From a virus: a stretch of 46,900 bases of DNA. How positions within the stretch are numbered: position 1 is the first letter of the stretch; the number at the start of each line of letters is the position of its first letter. The position numbers were made by a program, and so were the translations under genes. The DNA lies in the IMG/VR virus record IMGVR_UViG_3300018067_000009, positions 1 to 46,900 of that record. One strand, 5' to 3'. Shown here one piece after another: positions 41,188-46,900 of the stretch. Under the pieces are notes generated by a model. That model was not told where the DNA came from. It saw nothing but the letters and a program-made list of their open reading frames with translations, and ran no database searches.

Positions 41188-41791
41188 AGGCTATGGCAAT
41201 ATGTGGAGTTCTAAAAACGAGCATCATGAGAAGTTCGTCAAGGGCTGTTGGGCTAGGTCTATAAAAGAGAATGGCCCAGGTAGCAACTCAAACTATCAAA
41301 TCAAGTTCAGGGATAGGCATGCTCGTGCGTGTTCTCTATTCGATGCGCTGGAAGAAGATAGCCAAGGCTTGCACTTCCGCACCAAACCGTTAGACCCTGT
41401 ATCCTGGGCAGACGAATTGCTAGTACAGCTAAGGACTGGTACGATGAATAATTTCTCTAACGGTTTCAAGTTTAATTGGGACAAGGTAGAGTATGACGAC
41501 AAGGATGATTGTCTAGTAGTAATCGAGTCAAGACTATTTGAAATATCAGCCGTAGAGGTTCCGTCAGATATGGAAACATATGCAATGCGTAGCCTGGACA
41601 GGCTGGAACTAAACGACGAAATTGAAGGCTTCATAAACGACTTGTCTAAAAGCAAGCAGCTTGAAGCTAGAGACCTTATATCTAGATGTATGATGGCTGG
41701 TAGTAAAGAGCCGCTGGATAGAAAAGCACTCACTGAACGTAGCCGCTCTAAATCTGGATTGGATTATAATTTCCTAATTAAAAATCTCTAA
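41078..41791 (+). CDS. Prohead maturation protease (HK97 U35 type)
   Basis: A 237-residue serine protease that cleaves the capsid scaffold domain. Conserved-looking parts: VVEGYGNMWSSKNEHHEKFV, then IKFRDRHAR holding the likely catalytic His, then MNNFSNGFKF holding the likely catalytic Ser, then LFEISAVEVPSDMET. Start at 41078 or at ATG 41108; both lie inside the portal gene, and the first strand needs one of them, so the overlap of at least 80 bases is real. Translational coupling with portal is likely. Confidence 0.85.
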   Translation: MKYHPKIEEAMRLALPINYRTVKTEVSQSQLDKRVVEGYGNMWSSKNEHHEKFVKGCWARSIKENGPGSNSNYQIKFRDRHARACSLFDALEEDSQGLHFRTKPLDPVSWADELLVQLRTGTMNNFSNGFKFNWDKVEYDDKDDCLVVIESRLFEISAVEVPSDMETYAMRSLDRLELNDEIEGFINDLSKSKQLEARDLISRCMMAGSKEPLDRKALTERSRSKSGLDYNFLIKNL

Positions 41792-41795
41792 AAAG

Positions 41796-43382
41796 ATGAA
41801 AAAAACCTATTTCAATCCAGCGGCTATGCACTTTGTGCAGCACTTGCCTAAGATACAAAGCCGCCGGATGCCAGGGACAAGACTAGCTGCATATAAAAGT
41901 GATGCTAGCGACAATCCTTCTGACGATACGGCTACAGAGGAGGATTTGCTAAAGAAGATTGAGCAGCGTGTACAGGCTCAATTGAAAGATGTAGCCTCAA
42001 AAGAAGAATTAGAAGCCATCCGTAATAGCCAAACGGAGGGTCTTAAAGGGTTAAACATTGACCAATTGCGTAGTATTGCCGATGAAAAGACCGGCGTTTT
42101 AGCAATGATGACTCGTCAGGGCCTGGAAATGCAACGTCTTGAAACTAAGATGAATAGCATGAACAAGCAAGGTGAGGATATGTCTGTTAGGGCCCAGGTA
42201 GTACGTTGGATGGAAGAAAACAAAGGTGCTATCAAGCAGATACGTTCAGGCGAGGCAGCAGCTTCGCTAAAGCCTTTGGATTTGCAGATGCGCGTAGTAG
42301 CAAGTCCAATGACTGTTGCTACTGTCAATCCAAGCAATTCACAGTACATTACAAGGGTAGAAGTAGAGCCTGGTATTAATGATTTCCTTAGAGCTGCACC
42401 AACCTTTTGGGACTACCTTACAAAAGGCAAAACCAATGCGTCTACTTATGTATGGGTGAACAAAACTAATCCACAGGGCGCTGCTGCATGGATAGGGCCA
42501 GGCCAGTTGAAACCTGGTGTTAGCTTCGAAATGGTTACTGACATTAGCAATGCCAAAAAGATTGCTGACAGTGCAAAGGCCACTACGGAGCTACTCGAGG
42601 ACATTGACGGCATGGTGACTATGATTGAACAGGAGTTGCGCTACCAAGTTATGATAAAAGTGAACGCTACCCTGCTGAACAACGTAGGCTCTGCTACCAC
42701 CCCAACTGGTATCCGTCAGCTGTCTACGACTTATACGTTGACTACCATCAAGACTACGACTCCGAATATGGCTGATGCTATTCGTGCAGCGATAGCCCAA
42801 TTGCGTGGTGGTTTGCTAACCGGCGAAATCACAGTGTTCATTAATCCGGTAGATTCTGCAAATATGGATATGCAGAAAGCTACATCTTCCGGTGTCTATG
42901 TCCTGCCACCATTTATGACAGCAGACGGCAAAACTATTGCCGGTGCTAAAATCGTGGAAGAAGCCGGTGTGCCAGCAGGGTTTTTTCAGGCAGGATTTAT
43001 GCGTTTCTATAGAGTCCTGATTTACAAGCCATTTACCATTAGCTGGGGTTGGGAAAATGATGACTTCACTCACAACTTAGTTACAGTAGTTGGTGAGATG
43101 AGGCTACACCAGTTCTTCAACCAAATTCATACAGGCGCATTTATCTATGATAGCTACGCCCGTATCATCCCGCTAATAACAGCCTCTGGTACTCTACGTG
43201 AAGGCCCTGATGCTCCTCCAGAAGGTCAGCCTGACCCTCCTGGCTCTTATAGCCCTCATGACACTACTCATGGTGGTGGTGTAGATGAAGGGAATGTCAG
43301 GGAGCCTGGCAAGACTATGGGAATTAAACCTCCCGATATAGGCAGAGGCCCAGTAGAACCACCAAAACCTGAACAGAAATAA
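41796..43382 (+). CDS. Major capsid protein (HK97 fold)
   Basis: A 528-residue protein, 4 bases after the protease. Residues 45-125 are helical and charged (IEQRVQAQLKDVASKEELEA) and fit the cleavable delta/scaffold domain. Residues 170-455 fit the shell domain. The C terminus from about 460 is a Pro/Gly-rich extension (PDAPPEGQPDPPGS...), unusual for HK97 capsids and reminiscent of the Pro-rich protein at 15598. The extension could be exposed on the shell surface. Confidence 0.88.
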   Translation: MKKTYFNPAAMHFVQHLPKIQSRRMPGTRLAAYKSDASDNPSDDTATEEDLLKKIEQRVQAQLKDVASKEELEAIRNSQTEGLKGLNIDQLRSIADEKTGVLAMMTRQGLEMQRLETKMNSMNKQGEDMSVRAQVVRWMEENKGAIKQIRSGEAAASLKPLDLQMRVVASPMTVATVNPSNSQYITRVEVEPGINDFLRAAPTFWDYLTKGKTNASTYVWVNKTNPQGAAAWIGPGQLKPGVSFEMVTDISNAKKIADSAKATTELLEDIDGMVTMIEQELRYQVMIKVNATLLNNVGSATTPTGIRQLSTTYTLTTIKTTTPNMADAIRAAIAQLRGGLLTGEITVFINPVDSANMDMQKATSSGVYVLPPFMTADGKTIAGAKIVEEAGVPAGFFQAGFMRFYRVLIYKPFTISWGWENDDFTHNLVTVVGEMRLHQFFNQIHTGAFIYDSYARIIPLITASGTLREGPDAPPEGQPDPPGSYSPHDTTHGGGVDEGNVREPGKTMGIKPPDIGRGPVEPPKPEQK

Positions 43383-43384
43383 TC

Positions 43385-43912
43385 ATGGCTAATTTAATAG
43401 ACCCTTCGTTCTTCATTAGGGATATCAAAATCCCTAATGCAACGTATCCGAACATAGCTCAAAATATCGAGCAGTACATAGCCAAGTATGAGCCGCAATG
43501 TCTAAGGAGCATACTTGGCCATGATATGTACACTAAACTTATCTTGGAAATAGATACGCCAAGGATGCAGGATCTATTAAATGGCAAAGGGCCGTGGATG
43601 GGAATAGTGAACGACCCAGCTAAGGACAGTCTTATTGCTTATTACGTCTATTATTTCTTTGAGGAGTCAATGGCCACGCAATCTACAGGCGTAGCCACTT
43701 CGATTACAAAGGACGAGAGCGCAATGAACGTTAGTCCGGCTGACAAAATGATAGCCGCTTGGAACCAGTTTAGTTATCGTGTTACAGAAATGTACTACTT
43801 TATGACTGGAACTAAAGACATAGACGGCAATCCTATGTATCCTGAACTTACCTCTGATATGGTTTACTATGGTATGGAACAATCAAGGCCTATAAACTAC
43901 TTCGGTATATGA
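43385..43912 (+). CDS. Head-tail connector protein (DUF6712-like)
   Basis: A 175-residue protein directly after the capsid gene. N-terminal NIEQYIAKYEPQCLRSILGH and the helical body with IAYYVYYFFEES match the general form of Bacteroidota-phage connectors (DUF6712-type, from memory), comparable to gp6-like adaptor proteins binding the portal. FFEES is encoded over a TCCTCAAAG word. Overlaps the next gene by 4 bases. Confidence 0.65.
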   Translation: MANLIDPSFFIRDIKIPNATYPNIAQNIEQYIAKYEPQCLRSILGHDMYTKLILEIDTPRMQDLLNGKGPWMGIVNDPAKDSLIAYYVYYFFEESMATQSTGVATSITKDESAMNVSPADKMIAAWNQFSYRVTEMYYFMTGTKDIDGNPMYPELTSDMVYYGMEQSRPINYFGI

Positions 43913-44418
43913 TTGAAGGTCAAGTACTATATGACGTGTTCAAAAACGCTGTAGCCAAGATGAAAGTTCCTGGCTACGCCAGCGTGAACTTTGAAGGCGG
44001 TCGTAGCTATAACATAGTTAAAAGCCTAATAGAGAAGGATAATGTTCAGGTATTGCAATCACTAAAGTACCCGCTCGTAGCTGTTCTTATGCCAGTGTCC
44101 GAAAGTATTGGAACTGGTTTTCAGGTTGTTAGAGTAAATAGAATTGTCATAGCCCATTTGACTAATCCCGACATTGGGGTTGACCAACGCTACAGTTCTA
44201 CAGAAATTTTTAAAACAGTGTTGTACCCTTGTTATGTTGAACTACTGAGGCAACTAGCTTTTTCCACTGCTACTAGCATCGGAGACCCTTGGGCTATACC
44301 TCACAGTAAGTTCGACAATCCTTCTAGACAGCCTGTCGGTCAAGGTTTGCAGGACTATGTTGATACTATTGAAATTGGTAACTTGGAACTAATATTACAT
44401 CAAATTAAAACTTGTTAA
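43909..44418 (+). CDS. Head-closure / tail-completion protein
   Basis: A 169-residue protein between connector and tail tube. Beta-rich core (YPLVAVLMPVSESIGTGFQV, NRIVIAHLTNPD) with a helix, similar in layout to tail terminator proteins. Starts MIEGQVLYDVFKNAVAKMKV. Assignment rests on gene order. Confidence 0.6.
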   Translation: MIEGQVLYDVFKNAVAKMKVPGYASVNFEGGRSYNIVKSLIEKDNVQVLQSLKYPLVAVLMPVSESIGTGFQVVRVNRIVIAHLTNPDIGVDQRYSSTEIFKTVLYPCYVELLRQLAFSTATSIGDPWAIPHSKFDNPSRQPVGQGLQDYVDTIEIGNLELILHQIKTC

Positions 44419-44422
44419 TAAC

Positions 44423-45352
44423 ATGGGAGCTATAGTAAAAGCGTGCTCAGTAAATGTTACGGTAGGAAATACCGGCAAAGAGTGCGACACCGCAATGGCT
44501 GCTACTGCTATGTTGATTGCTCTGCACAGCACAGTTAAGTTCGACGATCAGGACTTAGCAGACCCTGTGCCTTGGATGCAGGAGCTAATACATAAGAGGG
44601 TAGCATTTCCGATATTTGGCCAGGAAGCGCCGATTAGAACTATCACCAACAATGCCGAGAGTGACGTCTTGGTTACGTTAGATGATGGTCTACAGGTGTT
44701 CCTCCGCTATGGAGTTTATAACCGCATCTTCGAAACTACTTCCGGTGGTTTCTGCTATGCAAAGTCACTCCAATCTTTCAACAAATCTGGCTACCGTATC
44801 CTTGAGTTAGACCAGACTGGTCAGATGCTGGCCAGGAAGAACAGCGATGGAACCTATAGCGGTTTCATAACTGACTTCATGTATGCGCCTTCTCCTATAT
44901 GGGCAGACTTCAAAAACACTCCGTACAAGAATAGGTTCCAGATTAGCTACAGCCCTGTGGAAGTAGTTAATAACGGTATCATCTTTCAGGGTGCAGAGGA
45001 GCTACTGTCTATGATGGGATTGATAGACGTAGAGCTTGTACTTGTTGGCACTCCTACTACCACAACCATCAAAGTGAATGTACGGACAGAATGTGCCGGC
45101 ACAGATTTAGTTACATTGTATGGAACTAAACTTGCTGAGCCAGGAATGTTCGTAGTAAGGGATGATACTGGTGCAGCTATTGCAACTGTGCAAACAGTTG
45201 ACGAAACTAACAAGCTGGTGACACTGTCAGGTACATATATTAGTGGCAAGGTTTACACAGTAGCTGGTGGTAGTCCTGAAATATGGTATGCAGAGGATGT
45301 AGATGGCTACGATGCTTCTACTGCTGGTATGCTGAATGTGACTATACCATAA
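44423..45352 (+). CDS. Major tail tube protein with C-terminal Ig-like domain
   Basis: A 309-residue protein at the tail-tube position. Residues 1-205 are beta-rich, with a loop VLVTLDDGLQVFLRYGVYNR. Residues 210-295 form an Ig-like domain (TTTIKVNVRTECAGTDLVTL, AAIATVQTVDETNKLVTLSG), an extension often displayed along the outside of siphovirus tails. A hairpin follows 40 bases after the stop. Confidence 0.72.
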   Translation: MGAIVKACSVNVTVGNTGKECDTAMAATAMLIALHSTVKFDDQDLADPVPWMQELIHKRVAFPIFGQEAPIRTITNNAESDVLVTLDDGLQVFLRYGVYNRIFETTSGGFCYAKSLQSFNKSGYRILELDQTGQMLARKNSDGTYSGFITDFMYAPSPIWADFKNTPYKNRFQISYSPVEVVNNGIIFQGAEELLSMMGLIDVELVLVGTPTTTTIKVNVRTECAGTDLVTLYGTKLAEPGMFVVRDDTGAAIATVQTVDETNKLVTLSGTYISGKVYTVAGGSPEIWYAEDVDGYDASTAGMLNVTIP

Positions 45353-45392
45353 GAATTTCATTCCCATACACTTCGTGTTCAAACAACGCACA

Positions 45393-45415
45393 ACCTGCTA
45401 TTCTTAGCGGGTTTT
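45393..45415 (+). terminator. Hairpin after the tail tube gene
   Basis: ACCTGCTA (45393-45400) pairs with TAGCGGGT (45405-45412) with one G-T pair and a 4-base loop; TTT follows. Probably a partial terminator lowering expression of downstream tail genes relative to the tube. Confidence 0.7.
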
Positions 45416-45425
45416 GCGGTTAGAA

Positions 45426-45905
45426 ATGGGCTTTGAAAAAACTATATCGTTCCTAAAAAGGCACATGAAAGGCGAAGCGCCTAGCGGTATGACTTTGCAG
45501 CAAAAGATAAACAAAATACTAAATGAGAACAGAGATTTCTTAGAAGAATTACTAAAGACTCAATTGGCAGAAGGCAGAGATAGATATGATAAGCCTGTGA
45601 CTATAACAGATGAAGATGGAGAAAGGACATTCTATAAGTACAGAACTATACTTAGAAAAGGAAGAGAAGGTACAGGACTAGGAGCACATATAGCCTGGAT
45701 TACAAACTATATGTCAGGTAGCTTTTATTCGTCTATCGAAGCAAGAGTCTATGGTACAAAGTTTTCGTTCTCAAGCGATGTTCCATACTATGATAAAATA
45801 GTATTTAGAAGTGGTGATAAGATAATGCACTTGAGTGACAGTAGCATGAAAATACTAATGGAAGAAATTATACGACCACAACTAATGGCAATGAACAATG
45901 TATGA
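45426..45905 (+). CDS. Tail assembly / completion protein
   Basis: A 159-residue protein. ATG at 45426 chosen; the frame extends 4 codons upstream into the terminator T-run through a TTG. The segment MSGSFYSSIEARVYGTKFSF, then YDKIVFRSGDKIMHL, resembles HK97 gp10-like or related neck proteins in its L..SI...V.G....F.S..PY pattern. It overlaps the next gene by 8 bases. Role in tail assembly is inferred from order. Confidence 0.6.
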   Translation: MGFEKTISFLKRHMKGEAPSGMTLQQKINKILNENRDFLEELLKTQLAEGRDRYDKPVTITDEDGERTFYKYRTILRKGREGTGLGAHIAWITNYMSGSFYSSIEARVYGTKFSFSSDVPYYDKIVFRSGDKIMHLSDSSMKILMEEIIRPQLMAMNNV

Positions 45906-46455
45906 AGACTATACTATCAGAGAGTTTATGGATGCGCTATTTAAAGGAAAGACAGATGTTATTAGTAAGGATGATTTAGAAATTATATATACAGAGTATA
46001 TAGATACTGCCGGACTGTATGACTTAGACGAATTCAATAAGGTAGGCTATGTACATTTTCTGAACAGTAGGATAAACACAGTTAAGTTAGCAATCGAACT
46101 ACAGACGTTATTCCTCAAAGAATTTAAACAACCGTATAAGCCTAACTTTACTTTCTTTAGAAAATATGGTTACAAGCTAGAATGGAATAATGATGAACTT
46201 GATTTCCTTGAACAGCTAGCATCTATACAGACAAGGGAACTGAAATTTGTTAGTCAGCTTGAAGTGAAAATGAAGGAGTTAGTCGATGATAGAAAAAAGA
46301 AAAGCAAAGGAGCTAAAGAAGATAACGCCAAAGAGAAAAGAGGTAGCTTCATCAAGACTCTTAATTCTTTGGGGAAAATCGGCTACAAGATTGATAACTA
46401 TAAGACGACTGTGGAAGAACTCGCTTATATGATTAAAGAACAAGTAGAACAATAG
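45898..46455 (+). CDS. Candidate tail assembly chaperone
   Basis: A 185-residue charged helical protein between the tail tube side and the tape measure, where tail chaperones lie. N-terminal MYEDYTIREFMDALFKGKTD; the C-terminal half has a Lys-rich linker DDRKKKSKGAKEDNAKEKRG. No typical frameshift extension was found. LFLKEF is encoded over a TCCTCAAAG word. Confidence 0.55.
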   Translation: MYEDYTIREFMDALFKGKTDVISKDDLEIIYTEYIDTAGLYDLDEFNKVGYVHFLNSRINTVKLAIELQTLFLKEFKQPYKPNFTFFRKYGYKLEWNNDELDFLEQLASIQTRELKFVSQLEVKMKELVDDRKKKSKGAKEDNAKEKRGSFIKTLNSLGKIGYKIDNYKTTVEELAYMIKEQVEQ

Positions 46456-46457
46456 CT

Positions 46458-46900
46458 ATGGACGATAATGACGTAATGAATGTCGCACTAAACATGGGAG
46501 GCGACTTCAATGAAGCTAGTCTGACCATGTTGCAAGAATTCGTGTTAGCTTTTGAAAACTTAAGTAAAGCTACGTCTGCCACTTTTAAGCCGGCAGGAGG
46601 GGGAGGTCTATCTGAATTTCAAACGTCACTACAAAATGTCAATACACAGCTACAGGCGTTAAACGCTAACCTTGAGAAAGTTAAAACAGGAACTGCCGGT
46701 GTAGGTACTGCTACTAAGAGTACCGCTGGTTCTGTAAAAGTGCTAACTGACGAGCAGATGGCGCTAAAAGTACAGAACGAGGAAATGAACAAAAAGAACA
46801 AAGAGTTCCATCAGAACAATAATCAAATGTTCAATGATAGGCAAACACAAGCTACTAAAGAAAGGGAAACTAAAAAGCAAACTAGCGCATTATTAACGAA
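46458..46900 (+). CDS. Tape measure protein, N-terminal part (continues at base 1)
   Basis: The gene starts at ATG 46458 (MDDNDVMNVALNMGGDFNEA), 2 bases after the previous stop. The frame is open to the window end and joins base 1 in phase: the internal ATG at 46785 corresponds to base 8, 327 bases downstream of the start. Residues 1-109 precede the part annotated at 1-3106. Confidence 0.92.
   Translation, partial: MDDNDVMNVALNMGGDFNEASLTMLQEFVLAFENLSKATSATFKPAGGGGLSEFQTSLQNVNTQLQALNANLEKVKTGTAGVGTATKSTAGSVKVLTDEQMALKVQNEEMNKKNKEFHQNNNQMFNDRQTQATKERETKKQTSALLT
46778..46900. repeat. Terminal direct repeat, right copy
   Basis: Exact copy of bases 1-123. Joining the two restores one continuous tape-measure gene. 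Confidence 0.95.

Larger units (their letters stand above)
20634..46120. repeat. Dispersed TCCTCAAAG words
   Basis: CCTCAAAG (or CTTTGAGG), preceded by T in 13 of 14 cases. Forward: 20634, 24863 (without the T), 27357, 29634, 31753, 32801, 40555, 46112. Reverse (as CTTTGAGGA): 22155, 34585, 37626, 39094, 40826, 43657. R follows the core, often a short A-run. One copy is intergenic; the others fall in at least four codon settings (ILKE/FLKE, SSK, SLR, FEE), so protein sequence does not explain them. Confidence 0.75.

Noticed and set aside
46288-46330. A-rich slippery-like site in the candidate tail chaperone gene
   Set aside because: The -1 frame stops after a few codons, so no extended G-T-type product would be made.
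1-46900. Alternative genetic code or stop-codon recoding
   Set aside because: All core phage genes are full length with the standard code and use all three stops normally.
1-46900. Temperate phage with an attachment site
   Set aside because: No integrase, excisionase or typical repressor was seen; the direct repeats found fit regulation or assembly overlap better.

Overview
This window is a complete double-stranded DNA siphovirus-type genome, linearised inside a gene. The first 123 bases recur exactly as the last 123, and the tape-measure reading frame runs uninterrupted from 46458 across that join to 3106. The true molecule is therefore a circular map of about 46,777 bp (circularly permuted, or an assembly overlap). 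Every convincing gene is on the + strand. No integrase, recognisable repressor, tRNA or CRISPR array was seen, so nothing points to lysogeny. The host is probably a member of Bacteroidota. The reasons are the near absence of Shine-Dalgarno sequences (starts sit in A-rich xxAAACAATATG contexts), promoter -7 elements of the form TAnnTTTG/A, a VirE/BT4734-type primase-helicase, and connector, SSB and tail families typical of phages of that phylum.

Layout along the circle: (a) 37.97-46.9 kb and 0-3.1 kb is the packaging, head and tail module: large terminase, portal, HK97-type protease, capsid, connectors, tail tube, tail assembly proteins, tape measure. (b) 3.1-17.8 kb holds a small two-TM holin-like protein, the large baseplate/tail-tip protein with Ig-like repeats, a collar-domain protein, a 1565-residue beta-helix tail fibre, several adhesion-type proteins, a Pro/Gly-rich repeat protein and a family 1 pectate lyase. 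It ends at a strong terminator near 17.9 kb. (c) 18.0-28.55 kb is the recombination and replication module: candidate single-strand annealing protein, HNH protein, PD-(D/E)XK-like nuclease, two DNA methyltransferases, KTSC+SSB protein, SF2 helicase, primase-helicase. (d) 28.6-33.66 kb is a compact run of small overlapping genes, mostly of unknown function. (e) 33.66-34.24 kb is a non-coding iteron region that looks like a replication origin. (f) 34.2-35.3 kb carries a VRR-NUC nuclease and the small terminase. (g) 35.3-37.97 kb separates the small from the large terminase. It is an AT-rich islet of different codon usage, packed with a nonamer repeat, palindromes and tiny membrane peptides.

Four intergenic regions (near 18.0, 28.6, 35.5 and 37.9 kb) share a DnaA-box-like TTATCCACA site followed by an ACCTTTA/G element, and three of them also carry the palindrome TTAACAGTTAA. 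They mark the starts of the likely transcription units: early/replication, small-gene cluster, islet, packaging/late.

The most unusual signals are at the nucleotide level. The word TCCTCAAAG occurs about fourteen times on either strand, in several reading frames and once between genes, all between 20.6 and 46.1 kb. GATC is almost absent (10 sites seen, none before 21.5 kb). The islet at 35.3-37.4 kb contains dispersed CCAAAGCAG repeats that run through both spacers and genes. All identifications come from reading the sequence; no database search was possible.
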